From a virus: DNA of 21,129 nt. This document shows positions 5,696-11,759 of the stretch, one piece after another (position 1 is the stretch's first letter; the number at the start of each line of letters is the position of its first letter). The stretch covers positions 1 through 21,129 of IMG/VR virus record IMGVR_UViG_3300042894_001118; one strand, 5' to 3'. The notes under the pieces are model-generated. The model saw only the letters and a program-made list of their open reading frames with translations, made no database searches and had not been told where the DNA came from. The translations under genes were made by a program, and so were the position numbers.

Positions 5696-6263
5696 GATTA
5701 GGGTTGTCCTCATTATATTGTTTTTCATCTGCTTCCATTTGAATGACTAAATCTTCGCAAATACCATTTTCATTGAAATAAAAGCCGCCAAATAAACGAA
5801 CCGCTAAATACATTTTGAATGAGGTGTAAAACGAATTACCCTCGAATCTGAGCATGTTATAAAATATGTCGTCAACATCTTTTCTCGTAAATTTACCTGG
5901 GCAAACATAAGCGTAATCATGCCAAATAGCAGGATATACAAAAGAGGCTTTATATGGTGCATCAAGAAACCATAAAAATTGTGGAATGCTTGCAAAATCA
6001 GTCCGAAAGAAAGCAGGTACGCCATAAAGTTTATCATCTATTGAGTAAACGTTGTCTTCTGTTGTTATATAATCATAACTTGCAATTGGATAAAAAGGGC
6101 TTTTTTCTTGCATATCAATTTGATGATAATTAATTCCTACAAAAATGCTTGTACAAATTAATATAAAACAAAGGGCAGCCATGCAAGCTGCCAGAAATTT
6201 TTTCTTATAAAACAAATTTGTAAATTTGAAAGCTATTGACTTCAATTTTGCGCCGATATCCAT
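5688..6263 (-). CDS. DUF1353-like membrane-anchored protein
   Basis: About 191 residues from ATG 6263, which has AGGAAG ten bases upstream; an in-frame ATG at 6296 lacks a site. Residues about 22-45 form one transmembrane segment (FLAACMAALCFILICTSIFVG) after a basic stretch, so the C-terminal domain probably faces the periplasm. The domain shows the DUF1353 pattern: GVPAFFRTDFASIPQFLW, then YPAIWHDYAYV and the KFTRKDVDDIFYNML helix. Biochemical function is unknown; related genes often lie among phage lysis or tail genes. It overlaps the endolysin start and so is part of the lysis cassette. A role in lysis, for example as an unusual spanin or holin helper, is inference. Confidence 0.75.
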   Translation of the reverse strand: MDIGAKLKSIAFKFTNLFYKKKFLAACMAALCFILICTSIFVGINYHQIDMQEKSPFYPIASYDYITTEDNVYSIDDKLYGVPAFFRTDFASIPQFLWFLDAPYKASFVYPAIWHDYAYVCPGKFTRKDVDDIFYNMLRFEGNSFYTSFKMYLAVRLFGGFYFNENGICEDLVIQMEADEKQYNEDNPNHG

Positions 6264-6405
6264 TTCCAACAATCTTCCTATGATTATCACTCTCATCCAT
6301 TATACATGACATTACGGACACAAAGTAAGCATGTAAAAACAGAATTAAAAAAAAACTTATTGATAATAATTTATTCATAAATTGTTTTTGGGCATGACAA
6401 GACAT
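6205..6405 (-). CDS. Short hydrophobic ORF, possible holin/lipoprotein-type lysis protein
   Basis: A 66-aa frame starting at ATG 6405 with an AGGAG site 10 bases upstream, the only ribosome-site-backed start just after the late-operon terminator. Residues 10-34 form a hydrophobic segment (MNKLLSISFFLILFLHAYF) ending in VSVMSC, which resembles a poor lipobox. The rest is short and basic. It overlaps the DUF1353 gene by 59 bases in another frame, as nested Rz/Rz1 genes do, although the order differs. It could be a small holin, a spanin-like lipoprotein, or a non-coding frame. Confidence 0.45.
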   Translation of the reverse strand: MSCHAQKQFMNKLLSISFFLILFLHAYFVSVMSCIMDESDNHRKIVGNGYRRKIEVNSFQIYKFVL

Positions 6406-6437
6406 AGTTTTAGAGCTCCTCAGTCTAAACTAAAGTT

Positions 6438-6464
6438 AAAAAAAAGCCCCGATTAAGGGGCCTT
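6438..6464 (-). terminator. Strong terminator of the late virion operon
   Basis: On the minus strand AAGGCCCC and GGGGCTTT pair around the loop TTAATC and run into eight T's (plus-strand A's 6438-6445). It lies directly after the stop of the last late gene. Lysis genes downstream therefore need read-through, antitermination or their own promoter, which I do not see in the 30 bases available. Confidence 0.85.
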
Positions 6465-6467
6465 ATA

Positions 6468-7154
6468 TTATGGTGTTAGCGTCAGCGCCTGCCACGCAAA
6501 GACCGATGCCCCAGGGTCGCCAGAGCAAAGAACTGTGATGGTATTAGCACTAGGTGTTACTTTTTGAATTGAGACAGCATTAGCGCTCGATTGAATAGCA
6601 ACGAAAGCTAAATCTGTAGCAGCCGCACCAGTTGCTGTAATAGTAACAGTTGCAGAGCCACCAGCTTCTGTATGCTTGTTTGCAAATTTAACCACTGCCG
6701 CAGGCTGTAAAGCAGTTTCAAGTTTTGCTTTAGTTACAGCAGCGTTGATGATTTTAGTTGTAGTTACTGCATTAGCTGCAATTGTTAATGCGCCCGATGA
6801 TGCTATTGTGGCATCCCCAGACATTGAAACCGCTGTCGCTACTCCCGCTGCGTTTCCCACTAAAATATTAGCAGTAGCTAAAGGCAATGTGGTGCTTGAA
6901 GCTACTAAGCTCCAGTTGCCAGAACTGTAGCTAATCTCAAGCCATGCAACTTGCACGCTGATAGCGCTTGGTGATGATTTGATTGTGACCAAAGCCATAT
7001 CAGATTCTTTCAAGCTTGCGCCATCTTGTTGTGCTTTATTTAAATAACCTGCTGTGGTTACAGTAGCTAATGTATCATTTGTGTCAATGTAGACTACACG
7101 AGGCGTAACGCCCACAAGTCCTGTTACAGAAGTTACAATATTCAAAATTGCCAT
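6468..7154 (-). CDS. Putative tail fibre / virion surface protein (228 aa)
   Basis: The ATG follows AAAGGAAAAT. The protein is rich in Ala, Thr, Ser and Val, with few charges, as in beta-rich phage fibres. The middle (GVATAVSMSGDATIASSGALTI, then AANAVTTTKI) matches a motif common in phage fibre proteins with repeated short strands. The C-terminal 70 residues (TVTITATGAAATDLAFVA, and FAWQALTLTP at the end) look like a compact beta-sandwich. The N-terminus VTPRVVYIDTNDTLATVTTAGYLN recurs in small phage structural proteins. It is the last gene of the late operon. Adhesin or decoration role is inferred from composition and position. Confidence 0.65.
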   Translation of the reverse strand: MAILNIVTSVTGLVGVTPRVVYIDTNDTLATVTTAGYLNKAQQDGASLKESDMALVTIKSSPSAISVQVAWLEISYSSGNWSLVASSTTLPLATANILVGNAAGVATAVSMSGDATIASSGALTIAANAVTTTKIINAAVTKAKLETALQPAAVVKFANKHTEAGGSATVTITATGAAATDLAFVAIQSSANAVSIQKVTPSANTITVLCSGDPGASVFAWQALTLTP

Positions 7155-7157
7155 GAT

Positions 7158-7322
7158 TTATTTTCCTTTTTTTCGTGCCGCACGGATATTATCAACTAAA
7201 TTAGGATAAGGCCTCCCCGCTTTTTTTGCCATAGCTTTAGCGGCCGATTTTTTCTTAGGTGATAATGCTTTTGGTTTGCCAAGTTTAGAGGGTCTTGGCT
7301 TGTCCCAAATTTCTTTTTTCAT
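7158..7322 (-). CDS. Very basic small protein (54 aa)
   Basis: Not recognised by family. It starts at ATG 7322, overlapping the previous gene by ATGA, and ends 3 bases before the next start, so it is embedded in the late operon. About 20 of 54 residues are Lys or Arg (PKKKSAAKAMAKKAGRPYP), with almost no acidic residues, suggesting a nucleic-acid-binding or condensing role. GRPYPNLVDNIRAARKKGK at the end resembles conserved tails in small phage proteins. It is probably translated by coupling. Confidence 0.6.
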   Translation of the reverse strand: MKKEIWDKPRPSKLGKPKALSPKKKSAAKAMAKKAGRPYPNLVDNIRAARKKGK

Positions 7323-7588
7323 CTGCAATCCCATTTTTTTAATGCTAAAGCCTTTCGGGTTGGACGACCTTTTTCATCTTTCATTGGCCCTTGAACCCCA
7401 GACATACGAGCACAAAAACTTTTTCTTCTTGCAGCCTTTTTTGGGCTTTTAGCAGCAGCTTTCGCACTGACTGGAGCTTGCAAATTACCACCTGTTGCAG
7501 CGTTGTATTTGCGCCTTCCAGCAGCAGACAATCCGCCTTCTGGATTTTTGTCTTTTTTAGTCATCAATACTGATGGTTTCTTCTTCAT
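7319..7588 (-). CDS. Small basic phage protein, DUF6321-like
   Basis: An 89-aa protein from ATG 7588 (AGAGG 6 bases upstream); an in-frame ATG at 7621 lies deeper inside the preceding gene and has no site. KNPEGGLSAAGRRKYNAATG, then AARRKSFCARMSGVQGPMKD and EKGRPTRKALALKKWDC, match a small basic family found in marine and other phages that I believe is catalogued as DUF6321. Function is unknown. It overlaps the preceding 53-aa gene by 32 bases and the following basic gene by 4, forming a tightly packed trio. Confidence 0.7.
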   Translation of the reverse strand: MKKKPSVLMTKKDKNPEGGLSAAGRRKYNAATGGNLQAPVSAKAAAKSPKKAARRKSFCARMSGVQGPMKDEKGRPTRKALALKKWDCR

Positions 7589-7718
7589 GGAGAACCTCTG
7601 CGATAGGCTTAATGCCATCATGTATGGATTTAATTAATCCAGCAACCTCTTGATAAGGCCTAGTTGCTAGATATCCTAAAACAGCATTTAGAACATCTTC
7701 ATGAACTTGAAATTCCAT
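7557..7718 (-). CDS. Small conserved phage protein (53 aa)
   Basis: ATG 7718 is preceded by AGGGGAG four bases upstream. The peptide MEFQVHEDVLNAVLGYLATR, then PYQEVAGLIKSI, matches a short helical pattern seen in small proteins next to tail genes of many podoviruses and siphoviruses (NxLLxYLAxRPYxEVxxLI). The C-terminus is acidic (HEEETISIDD). Function is unknown. One base separates it from the next upstream gene. Confidence 0.65.
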   Translation of the reverse strand: MEFQVHEDVLNAVLGYLATRPYQEVAGLIKSIHDGIKPIAEVLHEEETISIDD

Positions 7719-7719
7719 T

Positions 7720-7947
7720 TTACTCCCCTAGCCAAGTTTTAGCACGTGCTACACAGTCAATAAATGGCTGTAAATCTTCATTGCTTTCTTTTATCCAATC
7801 TTTGTCCATCATGATTTCAAGATGCTGGTAATTACGTTTTACACAATCATCTTTTTCATCATCATGACCATCAATTGAAATTAATCCATCAATTAGATGA
7901 ACCGAATCAAGCATTCCTTTTATATCTTGTTGTACATCTCTTTCCAT
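7720..7947 (-). CDS. Hypothetical small acidic phage protein (75 aa)
   Basis: The ATG at 7947 follows GGGGGT with suitable spacing. The protein is acidic. RNYQHLEIMMDKDWIKESNE then DLQPFIDCVARAKTWLG resembles a helical repeat common in small phage proteins near fibre genes (NRxHLExMLxKxxIxxxxxD). No catalytic motif is visible. It lies among fibre genes and small proteins in the late operon, so an assembly-related role is possible. The 44 bases upstream hold nothing else. Confidence 0.6.
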   Translation of the reverse strand: MERDVQQDIKGMLDSVHLIDGLISIDGHDDEKDDCVKRNYQHLEIMMDKDWIKESNEDLQPFIDCVARAKTWLGE

Positions 7948-7991
7948 TCTAAACCCCCAAAGAATTATGAATTAATTTTAAAGAATCCACA

Positions 7992-8225
7992 TCAGACTGG
8001 CTTGGGATATTTATCTTTTATTTCTTTTATAATGCTTTTCCAAGCATCAAAACCCTGATGATATAAAATATCCATTTGCTCAGGTAAAGCTGGATATGCC
8101 AACTGCCTATCAATTTTGTACTGGTTTTTCTGTATTTCTAATAAAACAAGAGCGTCTTGAATTTCTTTTTCTTTAATCTCTTGTTCAGTTAATTCAACTT
8201 CAATACCATTAACAATTTTTTTCAT
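7992..8225 (-). CDS. Small phage tail-associated protein (77 aa)
   Basis: The start overlaps the preceding fibre stop by ATGA, with GGGGT just upstream, so translation is coupled to that fibre gene. The N-terminus GIEVELTEQEIKEKE is acidic and helical. The C-terminus YPALPEQMDILYHQGFDAWK, then IIKEIKDKYPKP, is a widespread phage motif (YPxxxDQLDxLYHxGxxxWK...KYPKP) found in small proteins adjacent to fibre genes. It may be a fibre assembly factor or a small structural protein; biochemical function is unknown. Confidence 0.7.
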   Translation of the reverse strand: MKKIVNGIEVELTEQEIKEKEIQDALVLLEIQKNQYKIDRQLAYPALPEQMDILYHQGFDAWKSIIKEIKDKYPKPV

Positions 8226-8956
8226 GCTAATACCCCGTACAATTTAAATGTCCCTGTGCCTATATTGCCGCTACTCATTTGTAAACGAACAGCATTTACG
8301 GCAGAAGCTGTTACATACATCCCCATGGTAGAATAAACAACTGGATTTAACGGGCTTCCTGCATAACTACTTCCAAGATGTGTCAATAATTTAGTTGCTT
8401 GTGATCCCGCTGGATTAAATAAAGTTATTTCACCTGCTCCAACTGTATTGGTGACTGTATAAAAAGCAACACTATTACTAAGTAATATGGATGAGGAATT
8501 TGTGCTTGCAGCAGCAGCATAGGAACCTGTTCCTTGGGCCATCCCAGTATACTGATAACTGGATGTGATAAAGCTTGAGCCATTATTTGTGCTAAATAAT
8601 ATTGTGAATTGAGTATTTGTAGTTCCTGGGTATAAGTTATCGTAAATAATTTTATAAGCCGAATATGTTGTGCTTAAACCTGTAAAATCTATTGCAGCAC
8701 TTGCAGAAGCTGTTCCAGTGCTAATTAAAACCCAAGCAGAAGATGTTGCTGATAATGCCTGAAACGTCGGCAAAGCACTTGCCCCATTGCTTGTAAGCAC
8801 TTGTCCAGAAGTTCCTACAGATGCAATAGACTGTAAATTTCCTGTGCTAGTTGTACCGCCACAAACTACGGCATAAGCGGTTGTACTAGTTAAACCAGTT
8901 CCGCCTTGATTTACAGGCAACGGAACTGGTAATTGTGATGTGAATCCTTGTGACAT
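8222..8956 (-). CDS. Tail fibre protein with shared GGTG module (244 aa)
   Basis: The protein starts MSQGFTSQLPVPLPVNQGGT, close to the start of the fibre at 9407. Residues 13-66 carry the shared fibre module (GGTGLTSTTAYAVVCGGTTS, then QVLTSNGASALPTFQ). The remaining 175 residues are Ser/Thr-rich and beta-type with no known motif; they contain ILFSTNNGSSFITSSYQYTG and end TGTFKLYGVLA. That layout fits an anchor, a shaft module and a variable binding domain. Two bases or fewer separate it from its neighbours, and a small protein overlaps its 3' end. Its receptor is unknown. Confidence 0.75.
   Translation of the reverse strand: MSQGFTSQLPVPLPVNQGGTGLTSTTAYAVVCGGTTSTGNLQSIASVGTSGQVLTSNGASALPTFQALSATSSAWVLISTGTASASAAIDFTGLSTTYSAYKIIYDNLYPGTTNTQFTILFSTNNGSSFITSSYQYTGMAQGTGSYAAAASTNSSSILLSNSVAFYTVTNTVGAGEITLFNPAGSQATKLLTHLGSSYAGSPLNPVVYSTMGMYVTASAVNAVRLQMSSGNIGTGTFKLYGVLA
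8759..8920 (-). repeat. Shared fibre module, copy in the 244-aa fibre
   Basis: Encodes residues 13-66, directly after the short N-terminus. It is 42/49 identical to the glycine-rich fibre copy, although many third codon positions differ. Confidence 0.75.
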
Positions 8957-8957
8957 A

Positions 8958-9203
8958 TTATGCTCCTAGCTGGTCGTGAATCAATTTCAATGAATCTACA
9001 TCAGGACAAGTATTGATATCATTTTTAATTGCTGCATATTTTTCACGAATCCTCACTCGTTCTGCTTCTGCTGCGTCATGGTCATCACCTGGAATTTGCA
9101 AGGCTATGATTGCATCATAAGGTTTAAACTCTTCCGCTCTAACTTCTTTGCGCTTTGCGTGAGTGATTTCTTTTGCTTTGTCTAGGTTAATTACAATGCT
9201 CAT
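8958..9203 (-). CDS. Small fibre-associated phage protein (81 aa)
   Basis: The ATG at 9203 has GGGAGG 6 bases upstream. The pattern LDKAKEITHAKRKEVRAEEF, then KPYDAIIALQIPG, then AEAERVRIREKYAAI recurs in small phage proteins that follow fibre genes. It is mostly helical and charged with no membrane segment. It lies between two fibre genes of the late operon, suggesting an assembly chaperone or an adaptor; this role is inferred from position. Confidence 0.68.
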   Translation of the reverse strand: MSIVINLDKAKEITHAKRKEVRAEEFKPYDAIIALQIPGDDHDAAEAERVRIREKYAAIKNDINTCPDVDSLKLIHDQLGA

Positions 9204-9401
9204 TTAAGCCTCCCATGACCATGCATTGCGAAATGTTCTATCTAGGGGCAATTCGCTAACATCGATAATTTTGTATTCAACACCCTCTGGCACACTTTTT
9301 GAGATAATTTCTTCGAATGTCATTGTTTCTAATGCTTCTGGTGTAGGATGCACAACTGAAACACCGCCCTCACTATTTGGATATATAATTATTTTATTCA
9401 T
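9204..9401 (-). CDS. Small conserved phage protein (65 aa)
   Basis: I chose ATG 9401, which has AAGGT 8 bases upstream and starts 5 bases after the fibre stop; a longer frame to 9482 would run inside the fibre gene without a site. KIIIYPNSEGGVSVVHPTPE, then VEYKIIDVSELPLDRTFRNAW, is a recognisable small phage family that usually precedes proteins like its downstream neighbour. Function is unknown. It pairs with the 81-aa gene between two fibre genes. Confidence 0.7.
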   Translation of the reverse strand: MNKIIIYPNSEGGVSVVHPTPEALETMTFEEIISKSVPEGVEYKIIDVSELPLDRTFRNAWSWEA

Positions 9402-9406
9402 AATAG

Positions 9407-10594
9407 TTACCTTAAAAAAGCTAAGCCAATATAAGTTGCATCGTAATTTCCACCTGTTCCAATTGCACTTATTACTCGACAAGCCGAGGCTGTTGGAGTT
9501 GTTGTTGTGTTAGTTGCAACGGCGGATGATGCGCCTCCAGCACTGGTATTTTGTCCAGAACTAACCATTGCATAGTTAGCATCAGCAAGGGCATTTGTAA
9601 AATTAATTGTATAATCGCCAACGTTATTATCCGTGATGCTTGTTACATTGCCGCTTGCACGTGCCGTAGGTGTGCCTGAACCATTAAAATTAATCCATGC
9701 CACAATATTTCCTTGTTGCAACGTCTGAAACGTAGGCAAAGCCCCTGCGCCATTAGACGTCAAAACCTGGCCACTAGTACCAACACTCGCAATACTTTGT
9801 TGTGCGCCTGTAGAGGTTGTGCCACCGCATAATACGCCATAAGCTGTAGCGGATGTACGACCAGTTCCGCCTTGGTCAGCAGCTAATGGCAGGTTGAGAT
9901 TACTTGAAACACCTAGAACATTGTAGTACTCAGTAATAATAATAATACCTGCCGCGCCATTTCCGCCAGCGACAGCTGAAAACGAACCATTTGCACTGCC
10001 ACCAGAACCTCCTGACCCAGAATTTGTTGCTGCGTTGCTTCCTGTGTTAGTTGTGCCTCCAGATGCTCGACCGCTTGCGCTTCCTGCTAAAACCGAACTA
10101 CCGCCATTGCCTGAAAAAGCTATAGAATTGGCTAAAAATCCTGTAGTCCCAGGATTACCAGTTACACTGACATCCCCATTCGACGCAGTTCCACCAGTTC
10201 CCCCAGCTCCAGCAACTCCTACGCTGCCGCTTGCGCCGCCAGAGCCGCCATTACCTCCATTAGCAGTTAAAGTACCAAATGTAGAATTTCCTCCAGAAGA
10301 GCCAGCATTATTGCCAGCCGCTCCACCATTGCCGCCTGCGCCTACAGCATATGAATATGTTGCAACAGGTGTAATTATTAATTTATAACAATAACCACCA
10401 GAGCCGCCTCCGCCACCAGCAGAGCTTGAACCTGATGTTGCTGCGCCGCCACCTCCTCCGCCACCACCACCAATTAATTCTACGGTAATGAATTGAACAT
10501 TATTAGGAGTTGTATAAGTTCCTGAGCCTGAGGTATAAACTGTAGTTGTTGGGGTTGTTGTAGCCAAAAATGGCGTTGCTAAACCTTGTGACAT
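9407..10594 (-). CDS. Glycine-rich tail fibre / adhesin (395 aa)
   Basis: Residues 1-40 start MSQG like the fibre at 8222 and contain a short beta stretch (YTTPNNVQFITVELIGGG). Residues 41-215 are glycine-rich, with a run of nine glycines and many GGxGG segments interrupted by short Ser/Ala/Asn loops, recalling the packed polyglycine-II domains of adhesins such as phage S16 gp38. Residues 235-290 are the shared fibre module (DQGGTGRTSATAYGVLCGGT, then QVLTSNGAGALPTFQ). The C-terminal 100 residues are a beta-type domain ending IGLAFLR. Host-receptor binding through the glycine-rich loops is an inference from this architecture. Confidence 0.8.
   Translation of the reverse strand: MSQGLATPFLATTTPTTTVYTSGSGTYTTPNNVQFITVELIGGGGGGGGGAATSGSSSAGGGGGSGGYCYKLIITPVATYSYAVGAGGNGGAAGNNAGSSGGNSTFGTLTANGGNGGSGGASGSVGVAGAGGTGGTASNGDVSVTGNPGTTGFLANSIAFSGNGGSSVLAGSASGRASGGTTNTGSNAATNSGSGGSGGSANGSFSAVAGGNGAAGIIIITEYYNVLGVSSNLNLPLAADQGGTGRTSATAYGVLCGGTTSTGAQQSIASVGTSGQVLTSNGAGALPTFQTLQQGNIVAWINFNGSGTPTARASGNVTSITDNNVGDYTINFTNALADANYAMVSSGQNTSAGGASSAVATNTTTTPTASACRVISAIGTGGNYDATYIGLAFLR
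9725..9892 (-). repeat. Shared fibre module, copy in the glycine-rich fibre
   Basis: Encodes residues 235-290. Core identity to the copies in the 271-aa and 244-aa fibres is 42 of 49 in each case by eye. Confidence 0.75.
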
Positions 10595-10603
10595 ATTAAC
10601 TCC

Positions 10604-10933
10604 TTAGGTATTTTCCACGCCAAAAATATTAAATGAACAAGTTGCAAGCGTATTGTATACTCTAACAACATCACCAGCACCCAAAGTAATCCCGATGGTG
10701 GTAGCGAAAGTGTTATTTCCTGGAATCGCAATGTCATAGTACAAATACTGTGATGCAGTATCACTAGCTCCATTCACCGCAACGCTAATTCTAAAACTTG
10801 TTGCTGTAGCACTTTGATTTGCAACTGTTATTGTAGAAACTGTTGCCGTTGTTAAAGCAGGTACAGTATAAGCATCAGATAAAGTTGCGGCAGCAGGTTT
10901 AGACTGCCCTAATATTTTGTAAGTTGTTGCCAT
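10604..10933 (-). CDS. Small virion-associated protein (109 aa)
   Basis: ATG 10933 has GGGTGG just upstream and starts 1 base after the preceding stop; an in-frame GTG at 10942 would overlap that stop and is less likely. MATTYKILGQSKPAAATLSD, then YTVPALTTATVSTITVANQS, then FRISVAVNG and the C-terminal AGDVVRVYNTLATCSFNIFG match a beta-sandwich pattern found in small structural proteins of many tailed phages. It is probably a decoration or fibre-tip component; the exact role is unknown. Confidence 0.7.
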   Translation of the reverse strand: MATTYKILGQSKPAAATLSDAYTVPALTTATVSTITVANQSATATSFRISVAVNGASDTASQYLYYDIAIPGNNTFATTIGITLGAGDVVRVYNTLATCSFNIFGVENT

Positions 10934-10934
10934 T

Positions 10935-11750
10935 TTAACCACCCATCAAAAGGAAAGAGAAAGCTGCATCAGCACCACCAGCAGCAGCATTTTGGAAACT
11001 TGGTAATGCACCAGCACCGTTACTTGTTAAAACTTGGCCTGCGGTTCCAACACTAGCCACTGATTGTTGTGCGCCAGTTGATGTAGTCCCGCCACAAATC
11101 ACTGAATAGGCTGTTGCTGTAGTTCTACCTGAACCTCCCGAACCAACAGGCAATGCATTTGCAAGGGTTGTAACACCAGCATTACTAATGCTTAAAGCTG
11201 TGACAGGAATCAACGCGCCATCAGGTGTAACCATCAATTCTAGTTTACCTGGAGCCGAGCCATCGGCCAAAGTTCCAGTACTATCAGCACTGAAACGAAT
11301 TTGACCAAAGATGCCATAGTAACTATTTAACCAACCTGTGGCGTACATGCTGTAAAGAGGCATGTTTGCAGTAACAGTTGCATGAGCAGAAGTATTAGAA
11401 TTACTTCTAGCTGAAATCTGCAATGGCTCCTGTGTGGTTGAATGCTTATGAATTGTAACCATTGCGGGGGCAACGTTACCGATATCGTTGACTCTGAATC
11501 TGGAATTAAATGCAACGCCATCAATTAGGATATTGCCCACTTCGAGACCTGGGTCTCCAACATCAACATGACCTGTTCCATTTGGCTCTAAATATAAATT
11601 GCCGTTAGTTGTAACAGTGCTAATTGTGTCCGTGTTAATGTTAATATCATTAATTGTTACATTAGACATTGTCGGAGCGGTATCACCAACAAACTTCCCT
11701 GTGCCAGTTTGGCCTGCTAGACTTGTATTTACTGCATTATTAGTTGCCAT
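10935..11750 (-). CDS. Tail fibre protein with shared GGTG module (271 aa)
   Basis: An AAGGA site precedes ATG 11750. Residues 1-65 have fibre-type strands (VTINDININTDTISTVTTNG, then NLYLEPNGTGHVDVG), a repeat-like pattern common in phage fibres. Residues 66-190 form a distinct domain with aromatic YGIFGQIRFSADSTGTLADG and KLELMVTPDGALIPV, which resembles domains just before fibre tips. Residues 200-253 are the shared module (GGSGRTTATAYSVICGGTTS, then QVLTSNGAGALPSFQ). The protein ends almost at once after the module, so unlike its two relatives it has no large C-terminal domain, only FSFLLMGG. Confidence 0.75.
   Translation of the reverse strand: MATNNAVNTSLAGQTGTGKFVGDTAPTMSNVTINDININTDTISTVTTNGNLYLEPNGTGHVDVGDPGLEVGNILIDGVAFNSRFRVNDIGNVAPAMVTIHKHSTTQEPLQISARSNSNTSAHATVTANMPLYSMYATGWLNSYYGIFGQIRFSADSTGTLADGSAPGKLELMVTPDGALIPVTALSISNAGVTTLANALPVGSGGSGRTTATAYSVICGGTTSTGAQQSVASVGTAGQVLTSNGAGALPSFQNAAAGGADAAFSFLLMGG
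10992..11153 (-). repeat. Shared fibre module, copy in the 271-aa fibre
   Basis: Encodes residues 200-253 of that fibre. Its 49-residue core is identical to the copy in the 395-aa fibre at 42 positions by eye. Confidence 0.75.
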
Positions 11751-11759
11751 ATCGATTCC

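Noticed and set aside
10035-10388. Plus-strand open frame rich in Pro, Leu and Ala
   Set aside because: It is the mirror of the glycine-rich fibre codons; no ribosome site and no sensible protein.
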